In this document: positions 34,269 to 45,559 of the stretch, piece after piece
Layout: each line of letters begins with the position of its first letter
Position numbering within the stretch: position 1 is the stretch's first letter
From: Ascaphus truei
Taxonomy: Eukaryota; Chordata; Amphibia; Anura; Ascaphidae
NCBI GenBank assembly: GCA_036426205.1
Contig: CM071570.1
Coordinates: 5,637,562 to 5,701,561 of the forward strand
Direction: 5' to 3'
DNA length: 64,000 bases
The notes under the pieces: generated by a model
Told to the model about the DNA's origin: nothing
Database searches by the model: none
Seen by the model: only the letters and a program-made list of their open reading frames with translations
Program-made: the position numbers and the translations under genes

Positions 34269-36704
34269 CCCAGATAGATTATATTTACACAGCATTTTAT
34301 CCAGGGTCTCTGACACAAAACCAGGATATTTCCCAGTGGGAAATGGTGCGATGTATGTCCTCATTGCCGTAGTGCTCAATGACACTATGCAGCCTTCCCT
34401 GGCAGGTTCCCGCCGGCGTTCTCCCTGCATCTTCCCGTGCTGCCCATTGTATTTGGTAAGAAATGTAAAATGCTTTATAGTTTTGCTGTCTGTAGTCCAA
34501 AATAATCCTTGACCAAGGTGACAGCGGGCACATTAAGTTGGATATGTCACTGGCATACGTTTATAAACTGCAGTATACTCCACGTATACATGAACAATCT
34601 CCCATTTGTCTAATTTGGTGTGCAGAAACGATTTTTTCTTTTCCTAACTTAAGCAGCAGAAGAATGAATGAGAAAACAAGGATAACGTGGCAGCGAAATA
34701 GAACGAGACATTTGCAGTGGAGCCAACATATCTGTGATACACTAACAGTATTACACGTGGTTATTTTCATACTTTTCAATGGATCACAAAAACCTGGGCA
34801 AATATAGTTCATATATGTAACCCGAGATCATGACTCAAGCAAAGATTAAGGTACAAAAATTCAGCAGCCACTATATTTTTCATTACGGAAAATATCGCCC
34901 CACTTCTCAGACCAGCATATAAAATGCTGTCTAATTCCCTGAAGATAATATTCAGAGTTTGTAAATTGCACTTTACCTGATTAGAGATATGGTACCAAAC
35001 ACCCAGGAAATTCATAACAAAACGATGTTACCATACAAAAAGAATGGGTAATTCCTTTCAAACACGTAATAGTATGAACAAGGAGGGTTATGGGTCAGTG
35101 ACTTCTCATTCTGCCATCTTTTTGCTCTGGCATCAGCTTAGAAACAATGTCTAAACAGTTTCACCAAACATTGTATGAAATAGATAGCGTTTGGATTCTT
35201 AAATGTACATTTCTGTATCTATACATTTGAGGGAGAGACCTAAAAAAAAATTGTTTTTTTTTTAAATGACTTGCTCGTTCTTTACTCCTCATCAAATGTA
35301 AGACATCTGTTCATTAAATACTCTTAACACGTCTAAAAAATAATAATAATAGAACTGCTAGAAACAAGATGTTCAAATAAAAGCAAATGCTGCACAAGAT
35401 GAGAAATGTAGGAGGGTGGGAGACGGAACGGGGAATATGTGCAGAAGCCTATTACCTTAGAGGACCTAGGGGATGATTCCAAGTACAACAAACAGGATGG
35501 GCTGTCCCCATCACAACTGAACCATTTTGGCGTAACTGGCAATGCCTCACGGTAGAATAACACAAAATAGTCAGAGCTGAAGTGCCTTGGCACCACCGTG
35601 GGAGGAAATCTGCTCAGTGTCTTGATGCACTGTTACCTCTTTCTTATAAGTGGTACAATATTTCTTCTTGAAGAGAACAAACGGTCTGAAACGCATGTTA
35701 GAACACATGGGGCAACTTATCACCGCCCCCAACGTCTTGTTGTCTGCTACCAGTTATAGCTGACAGATGTTCAAATAGAAGAAGATAGTTTGAAAATGTA
35801 TTTTCTACAGATGATTCTTTAAAAAAATCATTTCCAAGCTTGGAAGCAGTCGGATGCTCCACTGTGTTATATGTGGACTACAGACAATGCCTCAGTTTTA
35901 TAATATTTTTACCTTGCATTTGTCTTTTACGCACAATAGGAAAGTACCCTTGAATGGTGGGTATTGTGTCCACTATCAATGAAAGGAACCCATATATTTT
36001 CAGGCATAATATTGTGTATGTGAGCACTTATCACTTATTGCAACGTCCCTCCCCTCCCCCCACAAAATAAATATAAATATATGATGTCTTTACTGTGTGT
36101 GCGTTTCTAAAATATACTGTAATATCAAGCAACCCACTAAACACTTAGATTAATATTTGGGACTCCAAACCTTCCATTGTTGGGGTTACCCCTGTATGTT
36201 AAAACATCTGATCAATCACAAAGGGTGATCATGAAGTACCCACCTCCTATAGCATACAGCCGGTTTAGCGCAGCGAGGAGGAATAATGCTCCTTGTGAGG
36301 GCCAGAACGGTAAGGTAACCTCACACAATCTAAACGTAGTAAAGAAGTAAAACTGGGTGCAAACCAAATAAGACACAATGTCCCTTAAATTACACAAATC
36401 TGATAAAACCACCAAGGGAGGGATCATTTAAAATCCCACACCATACATAACCCATCTAAATGGATTAGTATTTTTGGAAGGATGGTGATCACCTTCTAAT
36501 GGTTTAAGTTCCCCAGCCACTACTTCCAGGTGATCTAATGGCAAGGTACTGTGTAAAATACATGTATTGTAAGTTTGCAAGTCAGGTTGTCTTTCTCCAT
36601 GAAAACTAAAGAGAGACGCAGGAGGATTTCAGCCTGGAGAAGGAAAAAGAATTATTCAATTTGACATTTGGACTTGCCTGGACTGGGGTAACCCTGGTGT
36701 GGTG
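34269..36704. other. 2.4 kb without recognised features
   Basis: A minus-strand frame at 35,596-35,440 ends in a gtaata donor but has a weak acceptor and an unrelated peptide. Another at 36,640 has a strong acceptor (ttctttttccttctccag) but no donor. Neither is called. Sequence is AT-rich elsewhere. Confidence 0.35.
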
Positions 36705-36931
36705 GGTGAGCTTGGCATACCATGCTGTGGTCAAGCTTGGCATACCATACGGTGGGCAAGCTTGGCATACCATACGGTGGGCAGGCTTGGCATACCATAC
36801 GGTGGGCAAGCTTGGCATACCATGCTGTGTGCAAGCTTGGCATACCATACGATGGGCAAGCTTGGCATGCCATACGGTGGGCAAGCTTGGCATACCATAC
36901 AGTGGGCAAGCTTGGCATGCCATACGGTGGG
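36705..36931 (+). repeat. 25-bp minisatellite (CAAGCTTGGCATACCATACGGTGGG)-like
   Basis: About nine units with few substitutions (ATACGG/ATGCTG/ATACGA/ATACAG variants). Because the period is not a multiple of three, several frames stay open; they are not genes. It runs straight into the fold-back MITE. Confidence 0.95.
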
Positions 36932-37222
36932 GGGGCTCAACTCCAGTCCTCAAGCCCCCCAAGCAGGTCAGGTTTTCAGGATATCCCCGTTTCAGCACAG
37001 GTGGCTCAATCGGAGGCTGAGTCAAGGACTGACATATTCAGGCTTCAGTCTTTGACTGAGCCTCGATTGAGCCACCTGTGCTGAAGTAGGGACTGATTGA
37101 GCCACATGTGCTGAAGTAGGGACTGATTGAGCCACCTGTGCTGAAGCTGGGATATCCTGAATACCTGACCTGTTGGTGGGGGGGGGGAGGGGGTTGAGGA
37201 TTGGAGTTGAGCACGCCTGCTC
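36932..37222. mobile_element. Fold-back MITE with a partially expanded stem
   Basis: The left arm (CTCAACTCCAGTCCTCAAG...CAGGTCAGGTTTTCAGGATATCC) pairs with the right arm (GGATATCCTGAATACCTGACCTG...GAGGATTGGAGTTGAG). The right stem segment ACTGATTGAGCCACCTGTGC is present three times in tandem near 37,050-37,142. Confidence 0.8.
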
Positions 37223-37439
37223 TAACTAATAGGCTGAAGTCAGTCGCATTTGTGATCAAAAATAGAGATGAAAGTGCTCAAGACGGCAAATAATGTAAAT
37301 GCCTAAAAAGTCCCCGAGTCCCCTGAGAGATTGTAACTGAATACGAGTAATCAAGTATTCATATAACTATCTGTAACAAAATGTGCTGGTTTTTGAAGTT
37401 GACTAAGGAGTTAAATAATTATGATTTTACATTACGGAG

Positions 37440-37740
37440 ACTGAGACTCTGATTGAGCAACCCGTGCTGAAGCTGGGACTGATTGAGCCACCTGTCCTGA
37501 AGCTGGGACAGATTGAGCCACCTGTGCTGAAGCTGGGACTGATTGAGCCACCTGTGCTGAAGCAGGGACTGATTGAGCCACCTGTGCTGAAGCTGGGACT
37601 GATTGAGCCACCTGTGCGGAAGCTGGGACTGATTGAGCCACCTGTGCTGAAGCTGGGACTGATTGAGCCACCTGTGCTGAAGCTGGGACTGATTGAGCCA
37701 CCTGTGCTGAAGCAGGGACTGATTGAGCCACCTGTGCTGA
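37440..37740 (+). repeat. 30-bp minisatellite derived from the MITE stem
   Basis: Ten units of GCTGGGACTGATTGAGCCAC-CTGTGCTGAA, nearly identical, with GCAGGG variants. The unit is the stem sequence of the MITE ending 220 bp upstream. 30 bp is a multiple of three, so both strands stay open (LGLIEPPVLK; AQVAQSVPAS), without gene context. Confidence 0.95.
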
Positions 37741-40606
37741 CAACGTTTACGATATTTTACACGACAAACTGTCACCGGAGTAGACAGAATAAAGGGTGAA
37801 GAGACGGGATAGCAAAGTCGCCTCTTTCTATGGAAATGTGCCGTTCGGGTGAAAGATACACAGACGTTTCTGGGAGGCCGCTCCGGTATCTCCGCCTACT
37901 ATATAAAAGGAACAGACGAGCGCTTCAGCACGGGGTCCCGTTTTATTTCTGTCAGAACAGTGCCTCTGTGAGGAACACAGAATATGGCCCCGAGCCTACG
38001 TGACCTAATACCCATACAAATTAGCTGCTAAATATAACAGGATCAACAATTGCTTTAATGTTTTGTACTGTTAATCTTCATCTAATGCTGAACTATATAT
38101 GGCAACAAACACATAAACTGAAGACAAAAGCCTCGAAGGCTAGTGGGCTGAGTCATCAAACCTTATTTGACAAAAGCATAACACGAACAGCCGTATTCAG
38201 CCTTATCCCAAACCAAAGCACCAGGCCGGTATTCCTCGGTAGCGTTGCAGTGTTCGAGGGCCGTACATGTACATAGAATTTGCAGGCATTATAAGTCCCT
38301 GTCCTGAAGCGGATGGTTCAGCAGCACAGTGACTCGTCCACAGTCACCAGAAGCGGTCACTGGATCTAAAATATATATTCAATAAACTATAAATTCAGTG
38401 TAAAGAACTCGCATGACTAATATGGTTAGTTATCGTAGGGGATGATGCCAACTAATGACATCGACCTTTGCAAGGCACGCGCTGGTGAACATCACTACGT
38501 GCGTCTCTCCACGGCTCTTCAGAAGGATTCTCCGTGACTTCTTAAACGGAAGCGATGATCATAGCGAGCGGAATGACAGCTTCGATGCACAGTACATACT
38601 GTATGTAACCAGCCTCCGCGTGCCTGCTGCACCCGCGGCACAGAACTCGCGGCTTCTCCCGGCAGCGAGGAATTCTCTGGGGGGTGTGGGGGTCCGTTTG
38701 GCAGAAGGGACCCCCCCCCCCCCGCAGGCAGCCGTGGCTGTTTGCTTTTCTTCCCGCAGCTTCAAGGGATAGTAAGTCTGGCTGCATCTGTATGTAAAAC
38801 AGTATGATTGGAATAAACATGTAATGATGATCTGTAAAATGAACGACTTCTCATGGGATCGGTACCAGAAGTCGCTCACTGCATTTTTATGTTTGGTCTT
38901 AGCGCCACTAATCTTGTGACTGAACACTGGCTGGGATTGGCATTAAAGGGAGCTACTGTAAGTGCATTTTAGGCTATGCTGATTTTTCATTTAATGCCGC
39001 TTAAGTTGGACATAAAAGTTATTTATTCAGCAATCCCTCCTTAGCACATGACGAATGCAGAGTATTTATATTGAAACTAACCTCGCTTCATAATATCACA
39101 AGTTAGAGATCTACTTACTGTATGACTCAAGAGCAAATTGAAACATGTATACTCGAGTGGCAGCAATCCATTCAATTTATACCGCACATGGTATTATTTT
39201 GCTATGCTTTTTATTTCTCCGAGCAGCAATAACGATGCATCACATTTATTTTTGTGGTTCAGGGACAGACAATAAGACGGGGTTAAAATATGACAGAGGT
39301 GAACGGAGAGTGATACAGATGGGGTTTGCTTGCCAATGACATACTGTACAAGTGAAGGGTTAGGACTCATAACATGGAATCAAAGATTATATACAGTAGA
39401 TGCTCAAAAATGTGCATCATGGTGTTTAACACGTAGTATTGCTTTATTCTTGCATAACATTGGCAGGATAGTTCATTCTTACAGACACAATGTAAATAAT
39501 TCTGGTACCAGATGCACAACATAAGCCAGGAATTCTGTAAGTGAAAAATGGCAAAATAATTATTATATCTCATTATATACAGTAGTTTTACTAACGAATG
39601 CACAATTGTACAAAGCAGAATACAAACAGAGCGAGGTGCCTACATTTACAGTGCATAAGCCACACAACCTCTCCTATTCCCCAAGCGAAGAACTTTATAT
39701 ACAGGCATTACAGCACAGTAACTATTTCTACTAAATATACTACTGTATCTAATCTGTTTCTGTTTGTATTTAGAATGCCCGCGTATTTATAGTCTTTCTA
39801 GATCTAAAAAAGAGAGTTAAGGAAGGAAGGGCAGCTGTAATAAGTGGGTTGACATAGACGCACTAAGCCAAACTGTAGCATGGCAGGTTTGGCACAGGCT
39901 GGGAGTAATGGATACAAGGGAAAACTTAAACCCACAAGAGCCTTTACCAGACCCACCCAGCAGGGCTACCACACCTACATAAATAAAGAGGAGCCATGCC
40001 TTGTAGTGCCAGAAATCACACATTTTACATAGCGTAGCTCCGGACAAACAGGATACAGGTCACAGACCGCGTCGCGCAGTTTGCTCTAAGGGATGGACAT
40101 TAAAGGCATGTAGGCTTTTTACTTCTTGGAAACTTCCTCCCGTGGCAGAGAGAGCGTAGTTAAAGGCATACATGAAAAAAGAAACAGTCCTGCTCCAAAG
40201 AGATATTAGTGCAACATGCAGCTATTATATTGGCATTTGGTAAAAAACCAGACCCAGCTCGTGCTTGGCGGCCACACAAACATTTCACCACATCCGTGAA
40301 CAAAAGTGTGGGAAGGTTCCAACATTCTGCAGAAACAGAAGTGTGCGGATTGTTTGTAATAATGTGGCCGGCTGTAATGCTAACATTCCCTCCGAACGTG
40401 CTCTCCTTATTGCTAATGAATGCCGGATAATGTTACTGAACACTGTGTCAGCAGGTACTGTACACTAGATAGCTGATTGTACACTGACGTTCAAATGGCT
40501 GAATCATCGCAGACTGCATTCATTCTCTTGTACGGTATATTAACATACGCCCCTGGTGAAGCCGCAGTACAACATTTCCCACCCACCCCCTGTTTTTTTA
40601 TTTGTA
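37741..40606. other. 2.9 kb without recognised features
   Basis: No exon, RNA gene or repeat with a partner in the window was seen. A run of C at 38,710-38,722 lies in a locally GC-rich patch (38,600-38,760) whose open frames look fortuitous. Confidence 0.35.
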
Positions 40607-40965
40607 CTGCTGCGGCCAAGTTTATTCGAGCATTTGCCCGTTCTTGGCCGCAGCAGTAGCCTGGCGCGCGCCGGAGTGTGACGGGCGCGCGCCGAAGCAG
40701 CGGAAGAGCGCCCTCCGATCGGGGCGTTCTCCCTACCGCTGCCGGGTCCGCCGGGTCCCCCGGAACCCCCTGCCGCCGTCCCGCGATCGCGGGACACCAG
40801 GGCTCCCTCTGGGAGCCCTGGACGCGCGTGCAGGGGGCGCTGGCACCCGATGATGCGTGACCGCGCATCGGTGATGCGCGGCACGCTGAGGGGCGGCCAC
40901 TAGCAAGCCGGGAAATCTCCCGGCTTGCGGATCTGGCCGATGCGCAATAAAGCGTGTCGGTAGTG
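40607..40965 (+). mobile_element. 359-bp GC-rich MITE (copy 2 of 3)
   Basis: Same length, hairpin (CTGCTGCGGCCAAG/CTTGGCCGCAGCAG) and ends as 4,895-5,253, with TA on both flanks. The hairpin arms differ from copy 1 by a matching pair of changes (GAG/CTC to AAG/CTT), so pairing is kept. Confidence 0.8.
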
Positions 40966-41319
40966 TATATGTAAAGCACGTGGCAATGTATAATTCCACA
41001 TTCTTACCTAAGCTGGCAATCGTGTGGTGCTCCGGTTATAAATCTGTAAAAGCCTGATTGTGTGCCTAACATAATTGCCACCTTGCAGTTTCAATCAATC
41101 CTTCAGTCAGTGTAACTAAGCAGCTACAATTGTATCCTTATATTACTAAGGTAACATTATCTATTGTTATAGTTTTGCAGCTCAAACTGCTGGAAACATT
41201 GGCAACAAATTATCACAAACAGGAAAGTGTTGCACATATCTTGCACTACCAGGGAGGTGTGCTAAACCTGCTATAGAAATCAAAGGATGGTTTAAAACTC
41301 ATTAAAGTGACATTAAGAG

Positions 41320-41321
<2 letters not shown>

Positions 41322-41362
<41 letters not shown>

Positions 41363-41533
41363 AATATATATATATATACACAGTGGTCGACAAATCACCA
41401 AAAAATCTACTCGCCGAGCAAAATAATCTACTCGCCGCCTAGTACCACACGTGTGCTGCTTGGGCCAATAGGAGCTCGCCACGATGTTAAATCCACTGGC
41501 CCGGGGCGTGCAGATGTATTGGTTTGTCGAACA

Positions 41534-41592
<59 letters not shown>
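41322..41592. repeat. Two (TA)n microsatellites flanking a short MITE
   Basis: TA runs at 41,322-41,378 and 41,537-41,592. Confidence 0.9.
41381..41536. mobile_element. 156-bp MITE inserted in a TA microsatellite
   Basis: The left end CAGTGGTCGACAAATC and right end GGTTTGTCGAACACTG are inverted repeats. CAGTG-type ends and a TA-rich target suggest Tc1/mariner mobilisation. Confidence 0.6.
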
Positions 41593-41594
<2 letters not shown>

Positions 41595-41605
41595 AATATA
41601 ACTGT

Positions 41606-41876
41606 ATGCTCATCTGCATGTCTTAGGCAGGTCTGCAACCCCACCTTTCCCCATTATCACCCAGCATACAGCACTTCCACTGCAGCAAGGGATTCTGGGA
41701 AATGACATGCAAATGAGCAATGTGTCACTACGTTGCCTCTAATAAACCCTTTTAAACTCGGTTCCCTATAGGCTTAAGCTTGCTGCATGGTACCCACAGC
41801 TTTGAGCACAGCCCACAGACAGCTGTTTCGACCTTGATGGGTCTCATCAGTGTGGGGTTGATTTTACATGTATATA
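41606..41876 (-). mobile_element. Hammerhead-bearing repeat, copy 1
   Basis: Shares GCATGTCTTAG.CA.GTCTGCA, CCATTATCACC, CTTCCACTGC.GCAAGGGAT and GACATGCAAATGAGCA with 48,128-48,500, in the same order. It carries a hammerhead motif on the minus strand. There is no coding frame. Confidence 0.75.
41812..41857 (-). ncRNA. Canonical hammerhead ribozyme motif (type I, minimal stem III)
   Basis: Reading 41,857 to 41,812: CCCCACA (stem I), CTGATGA (invariant core, rc of 41,844-41,850), GACC-CATCAA-GGTC (4-bp stem II with 6-nt loop), GAAA (core), CAGCTG (self-complementary stem III), TC completing a GTC cleavage triplet, then TGTGGG, which pairs with CCCACA. All invariant positions are present. Hammerheads with such tiny stem III are known from Penelope-like elements and other retroelements, where they are thought to work as dimers. 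Self-cleavage would occur after the C at 41,818. Confidence 0.8.
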
Positions 41877-42457
41877 TATATACATGCAGTCACTATTATC
41901 TAATACAACAGAACTAATTTATTTCAATTTATTTTTTAAACCCCCATAAGATTTCACATGTTTTGCTGCTTTCAGTGCAACTCAAACTGCTTCACATGTT
42001 GTTCTGTGCTGATCCTGATTCAGTGCTACGTTAATGTGGTTGAGGTCCTCTATGGGGTCTATGTATCAAGAAGTACTGTAAGTGTGTGCTAACGAGGTTG
42101 CGTAAAACAAATGTGCATTTTATAACCATGACATATTTATGAAGTGTATTTCTACTGTTTTACTGTTATGGCGCATGCAGTGCAAGTATCTTACTCTAAA
42201 AAACAGATTTACGCCTCCTTTAAGGTGACGGATAAAACCCACGCAGAAATCCATCAAAAATGGTTGCGGAACTTCTGTTTTCCTCCCAGTGTTTCTCCAC
42301 CCCATCCTAACTGGAATCCACCCACACCCATACAGACCAGGAAAGCTACAAAACAGGGAAGGGCATGTTCTCCGACACAATGGAGCTCTCAAACAGATCA
42401 TTGCAACAATAGGTCAGACAGGGAAAAATCCTCTATAAAGACACTTTAACTAAAGGA

Positions 42458-44255
42458 ATGGCTAGTTATCTAAAAGTAATCACCCAGAACGTTAAGGGTC
42501 TAAACTCGCCCATGAAAAGAAGGCTCATGTTCAGGGACCTAAAAGCCAAGCAAGGGGATATATATATATCTATATATATGATTCGGGGAACTCACCTTAA
42601 CAGAGAAGATCTGTCTAGGCTAAAATACAAAAATTTCCACCAAATCTATCATTCTCCAGCGGAAAACAAAAAGGCAAGCGTAGCCATCTTGATTAAAACC
42701 AATGTCCCCATCGTAATCGAAAAGATAAAAAGAGACAAGGTAGGCAGCATGCTAATCATCACTGGTAAATCAGGTTTAGCAGAATTAACTGCGGCGTGCC
42801 TATACGCCCCTAACGAAAACCAAGCAACCTTCATTAATGACGCCTATGACACTATCGGTGAGTATAGGAAAGGGTACCTAATTTTAGGAGGATAATAATA
42901 ATACATAGCGCTGCTAGTTTTACATAGCGCTTTACAGAGACATTTTGCAGACACAGGTCCCTGCCCCGTAAAGCTTACAATCTATGTTTTTTGGTGCCTT
43001 GGGCACAGGGAGATAAAGTGACTGCACAAGGTCACAAGGAGAAGAAACCGGGAATTGAACCAGGCTCCCCTGCTTCAAACTCAGTGCCAGTCAGTGTCTT
43101 AACTCACTGAGCTACTCCTCCCACAACATCACTATAGATAGTAATAATGAGAATCCCTAACAAGGAACTCCAATCAAAACTAAAAAACTCAAGGGCCTTG
43201 AAATACAATATAAAGACGTGCGGGTTAGTAGACACTTGGAGACTGATGAACCCTACAACTAAAGGGTACTCATTCTACTCAGATACACACGCATTGACTA
43301 CATACTCCTATCTAGGGCCCTGGCCAGTCGTATTGTGAAAATGGAGATGGATAATATCACTTGGTCAGACCACGCCCCAGTGACTCTGTTATTAAGGGAT
43401 ATACCCCAGAGACCAACCGGTGCTCGATGTTGTATGAATGACCTCCTGCTTAGACTACCAGAGACAAAAGATGCTATAGGAGTAGCTCTATGAGAGTATT
43501 TTTCATTAAATGACAGTGGGCAAGTAAGAGATAGTACTCAATGAGCCGCGCATAAGGTAGAATAGTCAGCATCGCCTCATAAAGAAAAAAAGTAGGAGAA
43601 TAGACAGACTAAATAACATAAATAAATAAACAGACTAAATAACATCAGGGGAAATGAAGAGGTCTTCCAAAAAAAACCTTCAGACGATGTCAGAGGCCAA
43701 ATAGACAAAGATACAATTGAACTCAAAAACATATTGATTGAGGACACTGAGAAAGCAATGTGCTGGACTAACCAGACCTTCTACGAGACGAGTAACAAGG
43801 CAGACAGGTACCTTGCAGCTAAGCTCCAAAATAAGATGGCCAGTTTAAATACCTACAGCATAAAGAACAAACAGGATGTGTTAACATATAACCCTGCCGA
43901 AATCAATGAGGAATTTGTGACATATTATAGCAACATATACAACCTGGCGAAACATGAGTAGTTCAGACTTAGAAACAAAAATAGACGAGTATATAAAAAT
44001 GTCTAGACTTCCTAAACTCGACACCCCGGCCGCTAATCAACTAGGCGGCCCAATAATGGCAGAAGAGGTATCCGAAACTATCAAATCCCTTAAAAATTTC
44101 AAGGACCCTGGACTGGACAGGTTCTCCAACCTTTACTATAAAAAGCATGAATCTATACTAAAACCATACCTGGTCAGATGGTTCAATAAAATTTTACAGG
44201 GTGAAGGCTTGCCGAATGAACTACTGGAAGCCTCAATCATTGTAATCCCGAAAAT
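42458..44255 (+). mobile_element. Tx1/L1-like LINE, 3'-truncated
   Basis: The ORF2-like start is MASYLKVITQNVKGLNSP at 42,458, the usual opening of an APE-type endonuclease. The LQETH block is degraded to MIRGTHL next to a TATATA expansion, losing the catalytic Glu. After an inserted SINE come RIDYILLSR near 43,300 and WSDHAPVTLLL near 43,360, the endonuclease end. Reverse-transcriptase onset follows near 44,080 (SLKNFKDPG, SNLYYKKHESIL, LEASIIVIPK). Similarity stops near 44,255, before the catalytic RT motifs. Stops and frameshifts abound. The upstream frame at 42,144-42,449 may be the end of ORF1. Confidence 0.8.
42893..43122 (-). mobile_element. Full-length tRNA-derived SINE inside the Tx1-like LINE
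   Basis: Read on the minus strand it begins GAGGAGTAGCTCAGTGAGTT, with box A TAGCTCAGTGAG (43,103-43,114) and box B GGTTCAATTCC (43,051-43,061). These are spaced about 40 bp, as in a pol III tRNA promoter. A unique body follows, then AGATTGTAAGCTTTACGGGG, AGCGCTATGTA and a short TTATTATTA end. The insertion splits the LINE codons between ILGG and NITIDS. Confidence 0.85.
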
Positions 44256-45040
44256 ATTCTGGTGTGCAGCTAAAATAGTGGGAGTAGAATTGCACAATAA
44301 TATACATGTTCAATTAATCATTGTAAGCACTTAGCAAAGACAACAGATTTACTTTAAATATTAGAGCAATTTAAACTGCACAGTACTCTGTAAAACTTGC
44401 AATGAAGTTGTTTTTGGCTTAACAAGTAACCAGTCTCTGTTCTGTGCTATCCCTCTCCGAGGAACAGTACATGCTTCACATCTTGGGAATGTACGAGCAA
44501 AAAAAGCTTATTCTTCCAAACGGTTTTCTCCTTCATTTCTTTTCCCTTATGGGGGAGATGTGGCAAAGATAAGCAACATATTTTAATAGTCAGTCTTCCA
44601 TCTCAGAGATTTGTGTGCTGCAATTATGTAATAGGAATGTGATTAAATGATATATATATATAATAATATAGAGATAATCTATAGAGATATATAGCTAGAT
44701 AGATATATATATATACATATACACACACACACACACACAACAAAAGACGGGGTGCCCAATGCTACATCCAATTGACAAAACATATATGGTAATAAGTATA
44801 AAGTTTAAATACTTAAATAATAATTACTTGGTTATTTAGTTAAACCTTTTGGCCAAAGCGTTGTAAGCCTGCATACCAAACGTCAAGGTATAACCAAAAA
44901 TGCAGGTCCTACACTACACAGTGAACCCTTCCTTTTACCTCTGTATGAGGGGAAAGAACCATAGTAAGGCCTGTTCAATGATGTGGTGGGTGTAGGAGTT
45001 TGAGCTAGCTGGGAATGTGTGTGTGTATATATATATATAT
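44256..45040. other. Unassigned with microsatellites
   Basis: Contains an AT/GATA and CA microsatellite at 44,649-44,738 and a TG/TA run at 45,017-45,041. No gene seen. Confidence 0.5.
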
Positions 45041-45200
45041 ACATGTAGTGGTATCAGTACCGTGTTAGCCGAGCTTCAATAATCAAAAAATAAATAGATG
45101 ATACCGTTCTGTGGCTAACGAAATGCTTTTATTTGTGCGAGCTGTCGGAGATTTTATTATCTCTTTCCGTTGGCGATTGTTACCCTGGAAATTATTATGT
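45041..45200 (-). mobile_element. Diverged repeat related to the 45.56-kb element
   Basis: Contains ACCGTGTTAGCC and GATACCGTTCTGTGGCTAAC, parallel to CCGTGTTAGTCC and GATACCTTTTTTATTGGACTAAC at 45.57-45.65 kb. A hairpin (GAGAT/ATCTC) next to CGACAGC sits where that element has its CTCTCGAAAGC motif. Confidence 0.4.
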
Positions 45201-45290
45201 ATATATATTATATCTGATATACTATATATATAATATATACACACACACACGCGCGCGTGCGTGAGTGTGTGTGTTGTGTATAATCACACA
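45200..45290. repeat. TA/CA/CG/TG mixed microsatellite
   Basis: Alternating purine-pyrimidine dinucleotides including a CACGCGCGCGTGCGTG core near 45,247-45,262, a sequence type prone to Z-DNA. Confidence 0.85.
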
Positions 45291-45351
45291 CTTACTTAAG
45301 GTTATGGTGGGTTTTAAAAAAAGTGACAAAAACCCTCCACAGTAAAGCATG

Positions 45352-45466
45352 ATAGCAACTGTAATATTACTGTATATTCATGTGCATGTCTTAGACAGGT
45401 GAAAGACAGGGTTGCAGACCTGTCTAAGACATGCAAATGAATTTACAGTAATATTTACAGTTGCTA
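45352..45466. mobile_element. Snap-back derivative of the hammerhead-bearing repeat family
   Basis: Arms 45,352-45,400 and 45,418-45,466 are nearly perfect inverted repeats (TAGCAACTGTAATATTACTG ... CATGTCTTAGACAGGT) around a 17-bp spacer. The inner part (GCATGTCTTAGACAGGT) is the 5' sequence of the 41.6- and 48.2-kb repeats. Confidence 0.75.
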
Positions 45467-45468
45467 TA

Positions 45469-45479
45469 TATATATATAT

Positions 45480-45550
<71 letters not shown>
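45469..45550. repeat. (TAGA)n tetranucleotide microsatellite
   Basis: About 17 TAGA units after a short TA run; uninterrupted. Confidence 0.97.
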
Positions 45551-45551
<1 letters not shown>

Positions 45552-45559
45552 CTATATAT

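Noticed and set aside
35440..35596. Minus-strand frame with a gtaata donor as a KIF6 exon
   Set aside because: Weak acceptor, a second frame equally open, and a Cys/Trp-rich peptide unlike any KIF6 region.
36500..36640. Minus-strand segment after a strong ttctttttccttctccag acceptor
   Set aside because: No convincing donor before the stop and no recognisable peptide.
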